Shown: positions 1-8,662, counted from the first letter of the stretch. The stretch: DNA of 36,537 nt from Candidatus Gastranaerophilales bacterium (GCA_944326515.1 CALVEI010000016.1:1-36537); one strand, 5' to 3'. The notes: generated by a model from the sequence alone, not told the origin. Program-made: numbers and translations.

Positions 1-402
1 AAAACCAATTTGGATAAGTTTATTAACTCTAAAAAATTCTATGATACACCTGTTCAAGCAGAAGTTAACAAGAAAAAACTTGATAGAATTAGAGAAAACA
101 TCAATGACAGTGTAAAAAATACAGATAATGAATCAAAATCAGAAATGCCTTCAAATGAAGAAATAGCTAATGCAGTAAAGACTCTTGCAAAATTAGGAAT
201 TAACCCAATGGCACAAATGGGACAAGGGTCATTTCAAAATCCAGAAATGATGCAAATGAGCATGCTTCTAGGTAATAATACACAAAACTCAAATGGTATG
301 AACCTTTTGCCTTTCTTCATGATGAATCAAGGAAATACACAGAATATGTCACCTGAACTAATTCAAACAATGATGATGAATCAATTAACACCAACATATT
401 AA
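1..402 (+). CDS. 3' end of unknown Met/Asn/Gln-rich protein
   Basis: The reading frame is open from the first base of the window to a TAA at 400-402, so the gene almost certainly starts upstream; a TTG at position 10 is only the first possible start inside the window. About 133 residues are visible. The first half is charged and probably helical (many K, E, N), and the second half is very rich in Met, Asn and Gln (runs such as PEMMQMSMLLG and FFMMNQGNTQN), which suggests a disordered or low-complexity tail. I do not recognise the family. It lies 29 bases upstream of fliW on the same strand, so it probably belongs to the fliW-csrA transcription unit and may be a flagellum-associated protein, but that rests on position alone. 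Confidence 0.7.
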   Translation, partial: KTNLDKFINSKKFYDTPVQAEVNKKKLDRIRENINDSVKNTDNESKSEMPSNEEIANAVKTLAKLGINPMAQMGQGSFQNPEMMQMSMLLGNNTQNSNGMNLLPFFMMNQGNTQNMSPELIQTMMMNQLTPTY

Positions 403-431
403 TAGCAAGAATAACTAGACTTGGGTACAAC

Positions 432-866
432 ATGAACATAGAAACAACAAGATTTGGAAAAATAGAAATTGATGATAACTTAATATTTGATTTTGTTGAG
501 CCAATAATTGGCTATGATCAGCACAGAAAGTTCGTTTTTATTGAACATAATGAACAATCTGCATTCAAATGGTTACAATCTATAGATGCTCCGGAATTAG
601 CATTTCCAGTTACTTCCCCAGCATTTTTTAACATTGATTATCAATTTGAAATACCAACAGAAAAAGCAGAAGAAATAGGGTTAACATCTGTGGAATCTCT
701 TATATCTGTTAACATAGTAACAATACCGTCGATAAATCCACAAAAAGCTACTGTTAACCTGCTTGCACCAATAATAATAAACGCAACAAATAAAAAAGGG
801 ATGCAGCTCATATTATCAAACTCAAACTTCCAAGTAAAATACCCTCTTTTCGAAGGGAAAGCATAA
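432..866 (+). CDS. fliW: FliW, flagellar assembly factor and CsrA antagonist
   Basis: 144 residues, the usual length for FliW. It starts MNIETTRFGKIEID and has the FliW-type features of an N-terminal beta-barrel opening, FDFVEPIIGY near residues 19-28, a FKWLQSIDAPELAFPVTSP stretch near residues 45-63, and the ISVNIVTIP...ATVNLLAPIIIN core near 96-122. In Bacillus and related bacteria FliW binds either flagellin or CsrA, and so links flagellin level to translation of flagellin mRNA. The csrA gene follows directly (25 bases between), the classic fliW-csrA arrangement. The upstream gene ends 29 bases before, so the genes are probably co-transcribed. No flagellin gene is in the window. Confidence 0.95.
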   Translation: MNIETTRFGKIEIDDNLIFDFVEPIIGYDQHRKFVFIEHNEQSAFKWLQSIDAPELAFPVTSPAFFNIDYQFEIPTEKAEEIGLTSVESLISVNIVTIPSINPQKATVNLLAPIIINATNKKGMQLILSNSNFQVKYPLFEGKA

Positions 867-891
867 ACTTATAGATTGATTGGAGAATTAA

Positions 892-1176
892 ATGCTTGTA
901 CTTGCAAGAAAGATTGGCGAAAAAATAATTTTGAATGACGATATAGAAATAATCGTTCTCGACACAAACCAAAACACAGTAAGAATAGGAATTAATGCAC
1001 CAAAAAACGTCACTGTATACAGAGAAGAATTGTACAAAGAAATTAAAAGCTCAAACATGACAAGTAAAGATGTCTCCACTAACTCAATAGACATGCTACA
1101 AGATCTTCTAAAAAGCCAAAAACAGGATTTTAAAAATACCAATTTGGAAAAGCTGACTAATAAACTTGCTCGATAA
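892..1176 (+). CDS. csrA: CsrA, translational regulator with C-terminal extension
   Basis: The start MLVLARKIGEKIILNDDIEI and the TVRIGINAPKNVTVYREELY segment are diagnostic of CsrA/RsmA. The RNA-contact arginine is R44 in VYREE. CsrA dimers bind GGA motifs near ribosome binding sites and block or alter translation. The family is normally about 60-75 residues; this one has 94, with about 40 extra polar, probably helical residues after the conserved YKEI. A good SD (GGAG, 882-885) lies 6 bases before the ATG, in an ATTGGAG context that itself resembles a CsrA site, so autoregulation is possible. It follows fliW, its expected antagonist, and is followed after 5 bases by a TPR-like gene. Confidence 0.96.
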   Translation: MLVLARKIGEKIILNDDIEIIVLDTNQNTVRIGINAPKNVTVYREELYKEIKSSNMTSKDVSTNSIDMLQDLLKSQKQDFKNTNLEKLTNKLAR

Positions 1177-1181
1177 TAAAT

Positions 1182-1871
1182 ATGAACAAAGAATTTCTTT
1201 TGACAAAATTTTATAAAGAAAAAGATTATAAGTATCTAAAAGATTCATTGTTAAACACAATAGATCCACAAGAAAAAGAAGTTCTTGCAAGAATATACAT
1301 AGAAGAACAGAACTACAAGTCTGCATCAATTATCTATCACGACCTGGATATGTTGTATGAATATGGCAGATGTGAGCTCTTAATGGGAAATATTGAACAA
1401 ACAAAAATTATATGGTCACAAATAAAGGAAGAAACACCTGCTACACTTTGGGGGAAGTCGTTACTAGAATTTATTAATTTGTATGTAATACATATGCCAA
1501 CATTTTTCCAAATTAGAGCATTTTTGGAAGTAGATTTAGATGCACTACTAAAGGCTAATCTCACTACATATTGCGAAAATATAGTTAATGGAGCACATAT
1601 TTTAGCTCAAAATAATCAAGAAAGTTATAAGTTCATAGGGCGAGTATTTGTAAATAATAAATATTTTGAGCTAGCCGAATTGTTTCTTAAAAAAGCAAAA
1701 GATGTTTGTTATGTTGACCCTGAAATACATTTTTTGCTAGCAAAATGCTACCTAAGCAAAAAAGACATAAACAACACTAAAAAAGCATTAGAAACAAGCA
1801 TGGAAAAGGGATACGGATACTATCCGGCCAAAAAACTGCTTTCTGAAATAAATTACCTGAATAAAATCTGA
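1182..1871 (+). CDS. TPR-like helical repeat protein of unknown role
   Basis: 229 residues, entirely helical by composition, with no signal peptide or membrane segment. Repeated helix pairs resemble tetratricopeptide repeats: EKEVLARIYIEEQNYKSASI near residues 32-51, YKFIGRVFVNNKYFELAEL near 148-166 and PEIHFLLAKCYLSKKDINNT near 180-199. Such proteins act as protein-protein adaptors. The gene starts 5 bases after csrA, so it is the last member of the fliW-csrA unit and may serve flagellar or translational control; that is inference from position. The next promoter (for clpC) begins just after its stop. Confidence 0.75.
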   Translation: MNKEFLLTKFYKEKDYKYLKDSLLNTIDPQEKEVLARIYIEEQNYKSASIIYHDLDMLYEYGRCELLMGNIEQTKIIWSQIKEETPATLWGKSLLEFINLYVIHMPTFFQIRAFLEVDLDALLKANLTTYCENIVNGAHILAQNNQESYKFIGRVFVNNKYFELAELFLKKAKDVCYVDPEIHFLLAKCYLSKKDINNTKKALETSMEKGYGYYPAKKLLSEINYLNKI

Positions 1872-1880
1872 AATTTTAAG

Positions 1881-1910
1881 TTGAAAGATAAGTACCTTAT
1901 GAGGTACAAT
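1881..1910 (+). promoter_or_regulatory. Probable clpC promoter with embedded palindrome
   Basis: TTGAAA (1881-1886), an 18-base spacer and TACAAT (1905-1910) fit a housekeeping promoter. A perfect 6+6 dyad, GTACCT-TATG-AGGTAC (1892-1907), fills the spacer and runs into the -10 element, the position of a repressor operator. It does not match the CtsR heptamer or the CIRCE consensus. A second -10-like TATAAT sits at 1955-1960, closer to the gene, with a poor -35. A perfect palindrome AAGTTAACTT (1921-1930) lies between them. Confidence 0.5.
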
Positions 1911-1979
1911 AGTTAAAAATAAGTTAACTTGGTACACTGTAACCAAATAAGCTTTATAATATACGGACAGGAGTTAATA

Positions 1980-4442
1980 ATGTTTGAACGTTTTACAGAG
2001 AAAGCGATAAAGGTAATCATGCTCGCACAAGAAGAAGCGAGAAGATTAGGTCACAACTTTGTCGGTACAGAACAAGTTTTGCTTGGTCTTATCGGTGAAG
2101 GCACAGGTGTTGCTTCTAAAACGCTAAAATCAATGGGGATAACTCTCAAAGATGCAAGAGCAGAAGTTGAAAAGATAATAGGCAGAGGCTCAGGTTTTGT
2201 AGCAGTAGAAATCCCTTTTACCCCAAGAGCAAAAAGAGTTCTTGAACTTTCTTGGGATGAAGCAAGACAATTAGGACACAACTATATCGGCACAGAACAC
2301 CTTTTACTTGGACTTATTAGAGAAGGTGAAGGTGTAGCCGCAAGAGTACTTGAAAATCTTGGTGTTGATTTAAACAAATTAAGAAGCAATATTATAAAAA
2401 TGCTCGGTGAATCTAAACCAGCAGCACAAACAGCTACAGCAGGTACAGCATCAGGCGGAAAGACAAAAACACCTTCTCTTGATGAATTTGGAACAGATCT
2501 GACACTTGCAGCTCAAGAACAGAGACTTGACCCAGTTGTAGGTAGAGAAAAAGAAATTGAACGTCTTATTCAAATTCTTGCGAGAAGAACCAAAAACAAC
2601 CCTGTTTTAATAGGTGAACCTGGTGTTGGTAAAACAGCAGTTGCAGAAGGACTAGCTATAAGAATAGTTAATTCAGATGTTCCGGATATTCTTGAAGGCA
2701 AAAAGATTATCCAACTTGATATGGGCTTGTTGGTTGCAGGAACAAAATACAGAGGCGAGTTTGAAGAACGTCTTAAAAAGATTATGGACGAAATCAGACA
2801 AGCCGGTAATGTTATTCTTGTAATCGATGAAATGCACACATTAATAGGCGCAGGAGCTGCTGAAGGAGCAATCGATGCTGCTAACATATTAAAACCTGCA
2901 TTATCAAGAGGCGAAATCCAAGTTATTGGTGCAACAACACTTGATGAATACAGAAAATATGTTGAAAAAGACGCAGCTTTGGAAAGAAGATTCCAACCCG
3001 TGATAATAGATCAACCTTCAATTGATGAATCTATTGAAATTATTAGAGGTTTAAAATCTAAATACGAAGAACACCACAGATTAAAAATATCTGATGAAGC
3101 TATTATTGCAGCTGTTTCTTTGTCTGATAAATACATAACAGACAGATTTTTACCAGATAAGGCAATAGATATCATTGATGAAGCAAGCTCAAAAGTTCGT
3201 CTTAATGTAAGTTCATTGCCACCAGAAGGTAAAGAGCTTGAAAAAGAACTAAAAAGTATCATTAAACAAAAAGAAGATGCAATAAGAAATCAAGAGTTCG
3301 AACACGCGTCAAACCTTAGAGACAAAGAAGCTGACTTAAAAGAAAAGATAAGAGAAATGTCTCAACAATGGAAAGACGAACACGATGCAAATAAACCTGT
3401 CGTAACACCAGAGCATGTTGCAGAAGTTGTAAGTACAATGACAGGTATTCCAACTACAAAAATTACAGAAAAAGAATCAGAAAGATTGCTTAAACTTGAA
3501 GAAACATTACACAACAGAGTAATAGGTCAAGATCAAGCCGTAGTTTCTTTATCAAAAGCAATCAGAAGAGCTCGTGTAGGCTTAAAAGCTCCTAACAGAC
3601 CAATCGGAAGCTTTATTTTTGCAGGTCCAACAGGTGTTGGTAAAACTGAACTTGCAAAAGCTTTAGCTGAAGCAGTATTTGGCTCAGAAGACAACATGAT
3701 AAGAGTAGATATGTCAGAATTTATGGAAAAACATTCTACAGCAAAACTTATCGGTTCACCTCCGGGCTATGTTGGATATGATGACGGTGGTCACTTGACA
3801 GAGACTATTCGTAAAAAGCCATACTCAGTTGTATTGTTTGACGAAATTGAAAAAGCTCACCCAGATGTATTCAATATCATGTTGCAAATACTTGATGATG
3901 GTCGTTTAACAGATGCAAAAGGAAGACACATAAACTTTAAAAACACTATTATCATTATGACAAGTAACGTTGGTGCCAGCATGATAACAACAACATCTAA
4001 GCTAGGTTTCTCAATTTCAAATGACGAGTCTAAAGATAAGTACGAACACCTCAAAGATACTGTTATGGAAGAAATGAAAAAGGCTTTCAGACCAGAGTTC
4101 CTTAACAGAATTGACGACATAATCGTATTCTCTCATCTCAGCAAACCTGAAATCAGAGAAATTGTTGATCTTATGTTCAAAGATTTGGTTAAACGTATTC
4201 AATCACACGACTTTTCTATTGAAGTTTCTGATGAGGTCAAAGACTACCTTGCTGATGAAGGCTATTCAGAAGCATACGGAGCAAGACCACTTAGAAGAGT
4301 TATTCAAAAGAAAATTGAAGATACTCTTGCTGAAGAAATACTTAACGGTAAATACAAAGCTGGCGATGTGATTTCTGCAAAACTTGAAGACAAAAAAATT
4401 GTTTTTGAAAAAGTTGGAGAAAAAGCAGAGGCAGCAAAGTAA
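1980..4442 (+). CDS. clpC: ClpC, AAA+ unfoldase of the Clp protease
   Basis: 820 residues from the ATG at 1980, which has a good SD (AGGAG, 1969-1973) and gives the standard ClpC start [20 protein letters not shown]. An in-frame TTG at 1929 would add 17 atypical residues and is rejected. Domains in order: the N domain with two repeats (about 1-145), AAA+ domain D1 with Walker A GEPGVGKT at 212-219, a middle domain with a UVR motif (about 427-455, [20 protein letters not shown]), and D2 with Walker A GPTGVGKT at 549-556. The UVR motif and length identify ClpC rather than ClpA or ClpB. ClpC unfolds proteins for ClpP, which is encoded at 10135-10746. The gene stands alone between its own promoter and a strong terminator. 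Confidence 0.98.
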   Translation: MFERFTEKAIKVIMLAQEEARRLGHNFVGTEQVLLGLIGEGTGVASKTLKSMGITLKDARAEVEKIIGRGSGFVAVEIPFTPRAKRVLELSWDEARQLGHNYIGTEHLLLGLIREGEGVAARVLENLGVDLNKLRSNIIKMLGESKPAAQTATAGTASGGKTKTPSLDEFGTDLTLAAQEQRLDPVVGREKEIERLIQILARRTKNNPVLIGEPGVGKTAVAEGLAIRIVNSDVPDILEGKKIIQLDMGLLVAGTKYRGEFEERLKKIMDEIRQAGNVILVIDEMHTLIGAGAAEGAIDAANILKPALSRGEIQVIGATTLDEYRKYVEKDAALERRFQPVIIDQPSIDESIEIIRGLKSKYEEHHRLKISDEAIIAAVSLSDKYITDRFLPDKAIDIIDEASSKVRLNVSSLPPEGKELEKELKSIIKQKEDAIRNQEFEHASNLRDKEADLKEKIREMSQQWKDEHDANKPVVTPEHVAEVVSTMTGIPTTKITEKESERLLKLEETLHNRVIGQDQAVVSLSKAIRRARVGLKAPNRPIGSFIFAGPTGVGKTELAKALAEAVFGSEDNMIRVDMSEFMEKHSTAKLIGSPPGYVGYDDGGHLTETIRKKPYSVVLFDEIEKAHPDVFNIMLQILDDGRLTDAKGRHINFKNTIIIMTSNVGASMITTTSKLGFSISNDESKDKYEHLKDTVMEEMKKAFRPEFLNRIDDIIVFSHLSKPEIREIVDLMFKDLVKRIQSHDFSIEVSDEVKDYLADEGYSEAYGARPLRRVIQKKIEDTLAEEILNGKYKAGDVISAKLEDKKIVFEKVGEKAEAAK

Positions 4443-4467
4443 AAATAAATAACAATAAATACAGAAT

Positions 4468-4496
4468 AAAAAGGCGGGCTTAAAGCTCGCCTTTTT
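4468..4496. terminator. Bidirectional Rho-independent terminator
   Basis: A 12-bp stem AAAAAGGCGGGC / GCTCGCCTTTTT (one G-T pair) closes a 5-base loop. It has a T run on the + strand and, reading the other way, another T run on the - strand. It lies between the convergent ends of clpC (stop 4442) and the O-methyltransferase gene (stop 4517), so it probably ends both transcripts. Confidence 0.92.
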
Positions 4497-4516
4497 GGTT
4501 TATAAAACATATTAAA

Positions 4517-5074
4517 CTAATTTAATTTTAAAGCCATTAGCAAGCCAGCAGGCAAGTCTAAAACTTGTGATTGGTATCTTGCATCATTTTTTATTTCTTC
4601 AAGAAAATCCGCCACTTTAGGTGCGTGAGAAATAACATTATCTGCTAGTATAATAGCTCCTTTGAGCAACTTGTCTTTCAACAAATTAAAATACTGAATA
4701 TACTCTGACTTATTGGCATCAATAAACACCAAATCAGGCACAAAATCCAAATCGGCTAAAATTTCTAAAGCACGGCCTTGTCTAAAACAAACGTAATCTG
4801 ACAAACCGCATTTTTCAATGTTATCACGAGCAATACACTGCCTTTTCTCATAAAATTCAATTGTTGTTAATTTGCCATTATTACCAGATTCTCTCAATGC
4901 ATCAGCAATCCACAATGCTGAATAGCCATTAGATGTTCCTATTTCTAGCACATTCTTAACATTAGAAACTTTAATCAACATACTTATAAACTCAGCAGTT
5001 TGATGAGATATATTCCAAAACTCATGCTGAGACTCTTCAAGTTTTTCAATTAATTGTAACATTTCAGAATTCAT
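4517..5074 (-). CDS. Class I SAM-dependent O-methyltransferase
   Basis: 185 residues with the fold of the caffeoyl-CoA/catechol O-methyltransferase group (methyltransferase family 3, which also includes TrmR/YrrM). The SAM-binding motif I is NVLEIGTSNG (41-50). The acidic motif before the catalytic region is DLVFIDANK (114-122), and GAIILADNV (139-147) is the typical metal/substrate motif. The substrate is not evident; in bacteria this family includes both small-molecule and tRNA wobble-uridine methylases. It starts 1 base after the stop of the beta-propeller gene and is the last gene of the grpE-dnaJ unit. Confidence 0.88.
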   Translation of the reverse strand: MNSEMLQLIEKLEESQHEFWNISHQTAEFISMLIKVSNVKNVLEIGTSNGYSALWIADALRESGNNGKLTTIEFYEKRQCIARDNIEKCGLSDYVCFRQGRALEILADLDFVPDLVFIDANKSEYIQYFNLLKDKLLKGAIILADNVISHAPKVADFLEEIKNDARYQSQVLDLPAGLLMALKLN

Positions 5075-5075
5075 A

Positions 5076-6524
5076 TTATTTTACTCTTCTATTTAAAAGT
5101 TGAAAATCACTCATTACAACAGGCAAAGATACCGAGTTAATAATACTATTATTTTTCATATCAAAAACAAAGTATTTTTTCTGCAATAAATTTGTAATCA
5201 ATAAGTAATCAGCATCTTGAACTTTTATCAATTTTTTAGAAAAACCACCGCCTGGGATTATTACCTTTGCGGCTATAGAATAGTCAGACAAGTTAAAAAC
5301 ATCTAGTTCATTACTTGCACAAAGAACATAAATTTTTCCGTTTAACACAAGCATATCAACTGGTTTTTTAGCCAATGGCTGATTGTATATAATATCCTGC
5401 AACTCATTATCTACAACCTGCAACTCATTTTCGGTCCTTGATAAAATGAAAACATTGTCACCACGCAATGCAAGCTTTGCAATATTAGATGCATTATAAA
5501 CATACTTATTTAAATATGTGCCATCAAGTGCAAGCGTGTATATATCTCCAGTATTTCTGTCAGAATATACCATAGCAGAACTGTCATCATTTAATGATAT
5601 ATTTTTAGGATATCCTTTTACTTTAATCTTTTCGAGTAAAGTCATGTTTTTAGTATCTAAAACAAAAATAGATTGATCATCTAACACAGCAATATAAGCT
5701 CTTGTCTTATCTTTGTTAAAAACAACTTCTGAAGGCTGATACGACAAATCTATTTTTTTTGCAATTACTTCTTGCTCAATATCAGCAACCTCAACATACG
5801 TTTTACCCGCAGCAGCAACTAAAAGATAACGATCATTACCAAAAGGCTCAACAAATTTTGGAAGATTTTCCATTCTGAACGTATATTTAGGTACAGTCGT
5901 ATCACTAGGAATTACATTAACAATTTTAGAGTCCAATGCGGTAACAAGAAAAGTTTTATTCAGAAGACATGAAACAGGCTTAATTTTGTTCTCTACTTTG
6001 ACATCTGATTTGTTTATCAATGAATGTTCTCTAAAAATATCATCGACTCTAGAATTTTTAACACTTACAACCAAATCCCCCATCATAATCTTCATATCCT
6101 CTGGCACAACAAGACCAGGAGGAACTAACATATCTTGAGGAAATAATCCTGTTTTTACAACAAAAGGAATATTTTTTGTGTCAGTAACAGTTATCTTGCC
6201 GTTACTTGTTTTGATGACTTTAAGAAAAGCAAAATTAGAATCAAACAACACAACCTCAGGCAACTGAGAAAGTTTTTTATTTGAAGGATAAGTACTTACT
6301 ATTTTACCGACATATTTTTTTGGAGGATTAGAAGGCAAAACAGGCAAATATATAGTACCATCAGGCAAAGTTACTAACCCATCAAACCTTATACTTGCCT
6401 TGGGTAGCTCAGATTTTATAGTACTTAGTACATAAGGAGGAAGTTTAGTAGCATATGATGACATAGCAGATAAACAATAAACAAGTAACAGAACAGCAAT
6501 ATTTCTTAGATTAATCCTCATCAA
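5076..6524 (-). CDS. Exported beta-propeller (YVTN/NHL-like) protein
   Basis: 482 residues with an N-terminal Sec signal peptide (basic MMRINLRN, hydrophobic IAVLLLVYCLSA, probable cleavage after SYA near residue 25). From about residue 190 onward repeated four-strand blades can be read, each with a phrase such as RAYIAVLDDQSIFVLDTKN, NISLNDDSSAMVYSDRNTGD or KIYVLCASNELDVFNLSDYS. This is the pattern of YVTN/WD-like periplasmic propellers. The first about 150 residues form a separate domain. Such proteins are usually binding scaffolds; the ligand is unknown. It lies between dnaJ (15 bases upstream) and the methyltransferase (1 base downstream), so it is co-transcribed with chaperone genes. Confidence 0.75.
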   Translation of the reverse strand: MMRINLRNIAVLLLVYCLSAMSSYATKLPPYVLSTIKSELPKASIRFDGLVTLPDGTIYLPVLPSNPPKKYVGKIVSTYPSNKKLSQLPEVVLFDSNFAFLKVIKTSNGKITVTDTKNIPFVVKTGLFPQDMLVPPGLVVPEDMKIMMGDLVVSVKNSRVDDIFREHSLINKSDVKVENKIKPVSCLLNKTFLVTALDSKIVNVIPSDTTVPKYTFRMENLPKFVEPFGNDRYLLVAAAGKTYVEVADIEQEVIAKKIDLSYQPSEVVFNKDKTRAYIAVLDDQSIFVLDTKNMTLLEKIKVKGYPKNISLNDDSSAMVYSDRNTGDIYTLALDGTYLNKYVYNASNIAKLALRGDNVFILSRTENELQVVDNELQDIIYNQPLAKKPVDMLVLNGKIYVLCASNELDVFNLSDYSIAAKVIIPGGGFSKKLIKVQDADYLLITNLLQKKYFVFDMKNNSIINSVSLPVVMSDFQLLNRRVK

Positions 6525-6539
6525 ATACTTCCTTATATA

Positions 6540-7664
6540 CTAACTGTGAATTGCATTTTTAAACTTATCAATAAGTTTTTCACCAGGTTTTTTATTTTCA
6601 GATAGTTCAAAAAGTTTTTTGTACAAACGTTTTTCTTCGTCATTTAAAGACTTTGGAACTCTGTATTTAATTAATACCTGATGGTCTCCTCTTTTTTCCG
6701 GATGTCCAAGATAAGGCACACCAGCACTCTTTATAGTAAGTATTTTACCATATTCTACACCCGCAGGTACAGTAAGATCTTTTTCACCATGAACAGTATT
6801 AATCTTTATGCTATCGCCAAGTACTGCTTGAGGAATACTTACGTAAACCTCAGAATATATATTAAAACCTTCTCTTTTAAACTCATTGTGTGGCTTTACA
6901 TGCATGACAATATACAAATCGCCGCTTGAACCACCATTTTTGCCTGCGTCACCTTCTTTTGCTACACGAATTTTTGCATTGTTATCAACACCAGCAGGTA
7001 TTTTGACCTTAATAGTCTTTTCTTTTTCTACTCTACCTTCTCCATTACAAGTCTTACAAGGAGAACCGATAATCTGCCCAGAACCACCGCATCTTGGGCA
7101 AGTTGTAACTTGTTGTATACTACCTAAAATAGTCCTAGTAACCTGAGCAACACGACCTTTACCGTTACAGTCAGGGCATATTATTGGTTTTGTGCCGGGT
7201 TGTGCTCCTGTTCCATAGCAGTCTTTACACATTTCCAAGTGATCAATTTTGATCTCTTTTTCTACACCAAATACAGCCTCTTCAAAATCTAACTCTATAT
7301 CTAACCTTAAGTCATGTCCTCGTTGAGGAGAATTTGGATCAACCTGAGGTCCAGAAAATCCTCCCATTCCACCAAAGAATGATTCAAAAATATCATTTAT
7401 ATCGCCAAAACCAAAATCAAAAGGTCCAGCATTATCAAAGCCTGCATTAGCAAGCCCTTCCTCACCATACCTATCATACAAAGAACGTTTCTCTTCATTA
7501 GAAAGAGTTTCATAAGCCTTACCAAGCTCCTTAAACTTTTCTTCAGCGTCAGGTGCCTTATTTACGTCAGGGTGCAACTCTCTTGCTTTCTTTCGAAATG
7601 CTGATTTGATTTCGGCTTGTGTAGCATCTTTGCTAACACCTAATATTTCATAATAATTAGTCAT
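6540..7664 (-). CDS. dnaJ: DnaJ (Hsp40), co-chaperone of DnaK
   Basis: About 374 residues with all classical type I domains. These are the J domain with HPD at 31-33, a Gly/Phe-rich linker (GFDNAGPFDFGFGD, FFGGMGGFSGP), a zinc domain with four CxxCxGxG repeats (CKDCYGTG, CPDCNGKG, CPRCGGSG, CKTCNGEG, about 143-212) and the C-terminal substrate-binding domains. I prefer the ATG at 7664, giving the standard MTNYYEILGV start. A GTG at 7673 that overlaps the grpE stop by one base would add only MRK, and the region between the two starts contains the only SD-like GTGAG. DnaJ stimulates DnaK ATPase; dnaK is not in this window. Confidence 0.97.
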   Translation of the reverse strand: MTNYYEILGVSKDATQAEIKSAFRKKARELHPDVNKAPDAEEKFKELGKAYETLSNEEKRSLYDRYGEEGLANAGFDNAGPFDFGFGDINDIFESFFGGMGGFSGPQVDPNSPQRGHDLRLDIELDFEEAVFGVEKEIKIDHLEMCKDCYGTGAQPGTKPIICPDCNGKGRVAQVTRTILGSIQQVTTCPRCGGSGQIIGSPCKTCNGEGRVEKEKTIKVKIPAGVDNNAKIRVAKEGDAGKNGGSSGDLYIVMHVKPHNEFKREGFNIYSEVYVSIPQAVLGDSIKINTVHGEKDLTVPAGVEYGKILTIKSAGVPYLGHPEKRGDHQVLIKYRVPKSLNDEEKRLYKKLFELSENKKPGEKLIDKFKNAIHS

Positions 7665-7672
7665 TTTTCTCA

Positions 7673-8257
7673 CTATTCACTAACTGCAACATTAACAAGT
7701 GACGGTCTTAAAACCTTATCACCAAGTTTATAACCTTTTTGTAATTCACTTATAATAACATTTTCAGGATATTCTGCTGTAGGAGTTTGCATAACAGCCT
7801 CATGTAAGTTTGGATCAAATTCCATATCCTTAGTATCAATCACTTCTAATCCAATTTTTCCCAATACATCAAAAATCTGTTTAAAAACTAAATTGTAACT
7901 TTCTTTAACGGTATTAACGTCATCTACATTTTCAACAGATTTTTGGGCACGCTCAATATTATCAAGTGCTTCTATCATTTTCTTTAAAGTTTCTTCTGCA
8001 CCGTATTTCAAAAGAGACTCGCGTTCTTGCAATTGTCTTTTTCTGTAATTGTCAAAATCAGCAGCCAACCTAATATACTGATTATTAACCTTTTCTAACT
8101 CATTTTTTAAAGAAGAAATTTCTTCAGCTAAATCACCATCAACTGAATGATTATCTGACAAAGATTTATCAGATTCATCAACATTTTCATTCATTGCAAA
8201 CGGGTTATTTTCTAACTTTAATTCTTCTGTATTAATTTCTTTATCTTCGTTCCCCAT
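7673..8257 (-). CDS. grpE: GrpE, nucleotide exchange factor for DnaK
   Basis: 194 residues. An acidic variable N-terminus (about 1-45) is followed by the long coiled coil (EEISSLKNELEKVNNQYIRL, ADFDNYRKRQLQERESLLKY) and the C-terminal beta-wing signature VISELQKGYKLGDKVLRPSLV near the end. GrpE releases ADP from DnaK. Its stop codon touches the dnaJ start region, so translation is coupled. A promoter lies upstream at 8291-8318 on the same strand. There is no CIRCE element, so HrcA control is not supported by the sequence. Confidence 0.97.
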   Translation of the reverse strand: MGNEDKEINTEELKLENNPFAMNENVDESDKSLSDNHSVDGDLAEEISSLKNELEKVNNQYIRLAADFDNYRKRQLQERESLLKYGAEETLKKMIEALDNIERAQKSVENVDDVNTVKESYNLVFKQIFDVLGKIGLEVIDTKDMEFDPNLHEAVMQTPTAEYPENVIISELQKGYKLGDKVLRPSLVNVAVSE

Positions 8258-8290
8258 AATAAAAATCCTTTATAAACATTCAATATATTA

Positions 8291-8318
8291 ATTATAATTT
8301 ATCAAGTTATTTACTCAA
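8291..8318 (-). promoter_or_regulatory. Probable promoter of grpE-dnaJ unit
   Basis: Read on the - strand: TTGAGT (8318-8313), a 16-base spacer, then TATAAT (8296-8291), about 33 bases before the grpE ATG. An AGGA-type SD precedes the ATG. No inverted repeat of the CIRCE type (TTAGCACTC-N9-GAGTGCTAA) is present. Confidence 0.55.
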
Positions 8319-8433
8319 GGAAATTTAATTATTTCTTAACTTTTGATTAAATTAGACTCTTTAGAGCCATTGAAAGTTTCAAATGTTAAGAAATGTAATG
8401 AAAAAAGTAATAACTGAATTTCAAAAAATTAAT

Positions 8434-8463
8434 TTGTTTTTATATATATACGAGATGTATAAA
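8434..8463 (+). promoter_or_regulatory. Probable promoter of the small-peptide unit
   Basis: TTGTTT (8434-8439), an 18-base spacer and TATAAA (8458-8463), with an AT-rich spacer (TATATATATA). The expected RNA start is about 30 bases before the ATG at 8501, and a strong SD lies in that leader. The 243 bases between the grpE start and this gene hold two divergent promoters and nothing else that I can identify. Confidence 0.4.
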
Positions 8464-8500
8464 AAAAATATAAAGTGAATATAAGAAGAAGGAGTAAATT

Positions 8501-8662
8501 ATGAACGTATCAGCAATCGGAAATCTTTTTACAACAGCAAAACAACCAGAAAGAGTGGAACACAAACAAGTAGAAACAGCTGGTTCATTAGCACTTGGTG
8601 GTGTTGAAACAGCAGGATCAATGGCAAACAATGCAGGTGGTTCATTCTGTGCAATGGCTTAG
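8501..8662 (+). CDS. Small 53-aa peptide with ETAGS repeats and one Cys
   Basis: A 53-residue frame starting MNVSAIGNLF, with a near-perfect SD (AAGAAGGAG ending at 8494, 6 bases before the ATG) and a promoter upstream. The second half consists of short imperfect repeats: VETAGSLALGG, VETAGSMANN, then AGGSFCAMA at the C-terminus with a single cysteine four residues from the end. It has no membrane segment or Sec signal. The glycine pairs and the C-terminal cysteine recall secreted or modified peptide precursors, but the double-glycine leader rules are not met and no maturation enzyme or transporter is nearby, so no function is assigned. It shares a terminator at 8882-8904 with the following small gene. 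Confidence 0.65.
   Translation: MNVSAIGNLFTTAKQPERVEHKQVETAGSLALGGVETAGSMANNAGGSFCAMA

Noticed and set aside
1929..1979. TTG upstream start for clpC
   Set aside because: It adds 17 residues not seen in ClpC; the ATG at 1980 has an AGGAG SD and the family's usual start.
8330..8380. TTAGACTC-TTTAGAGCC looked like a heat-shock CIRCE half-site upstream of grpE
   Set aside because: Only part of one half matches TTAGCACTC and the spacing is wrong, so it is not CIRCE.
8501..8662. Calling the 53-aa peptide a double-glycine bacteriocin or an AgrD-type autoinducer
   Set aside because: The residues at -4, -7 and -12 before either GG do not fit the leader consensus, and no peptidase-transporter or AgrB-like protein is encoded nearby.
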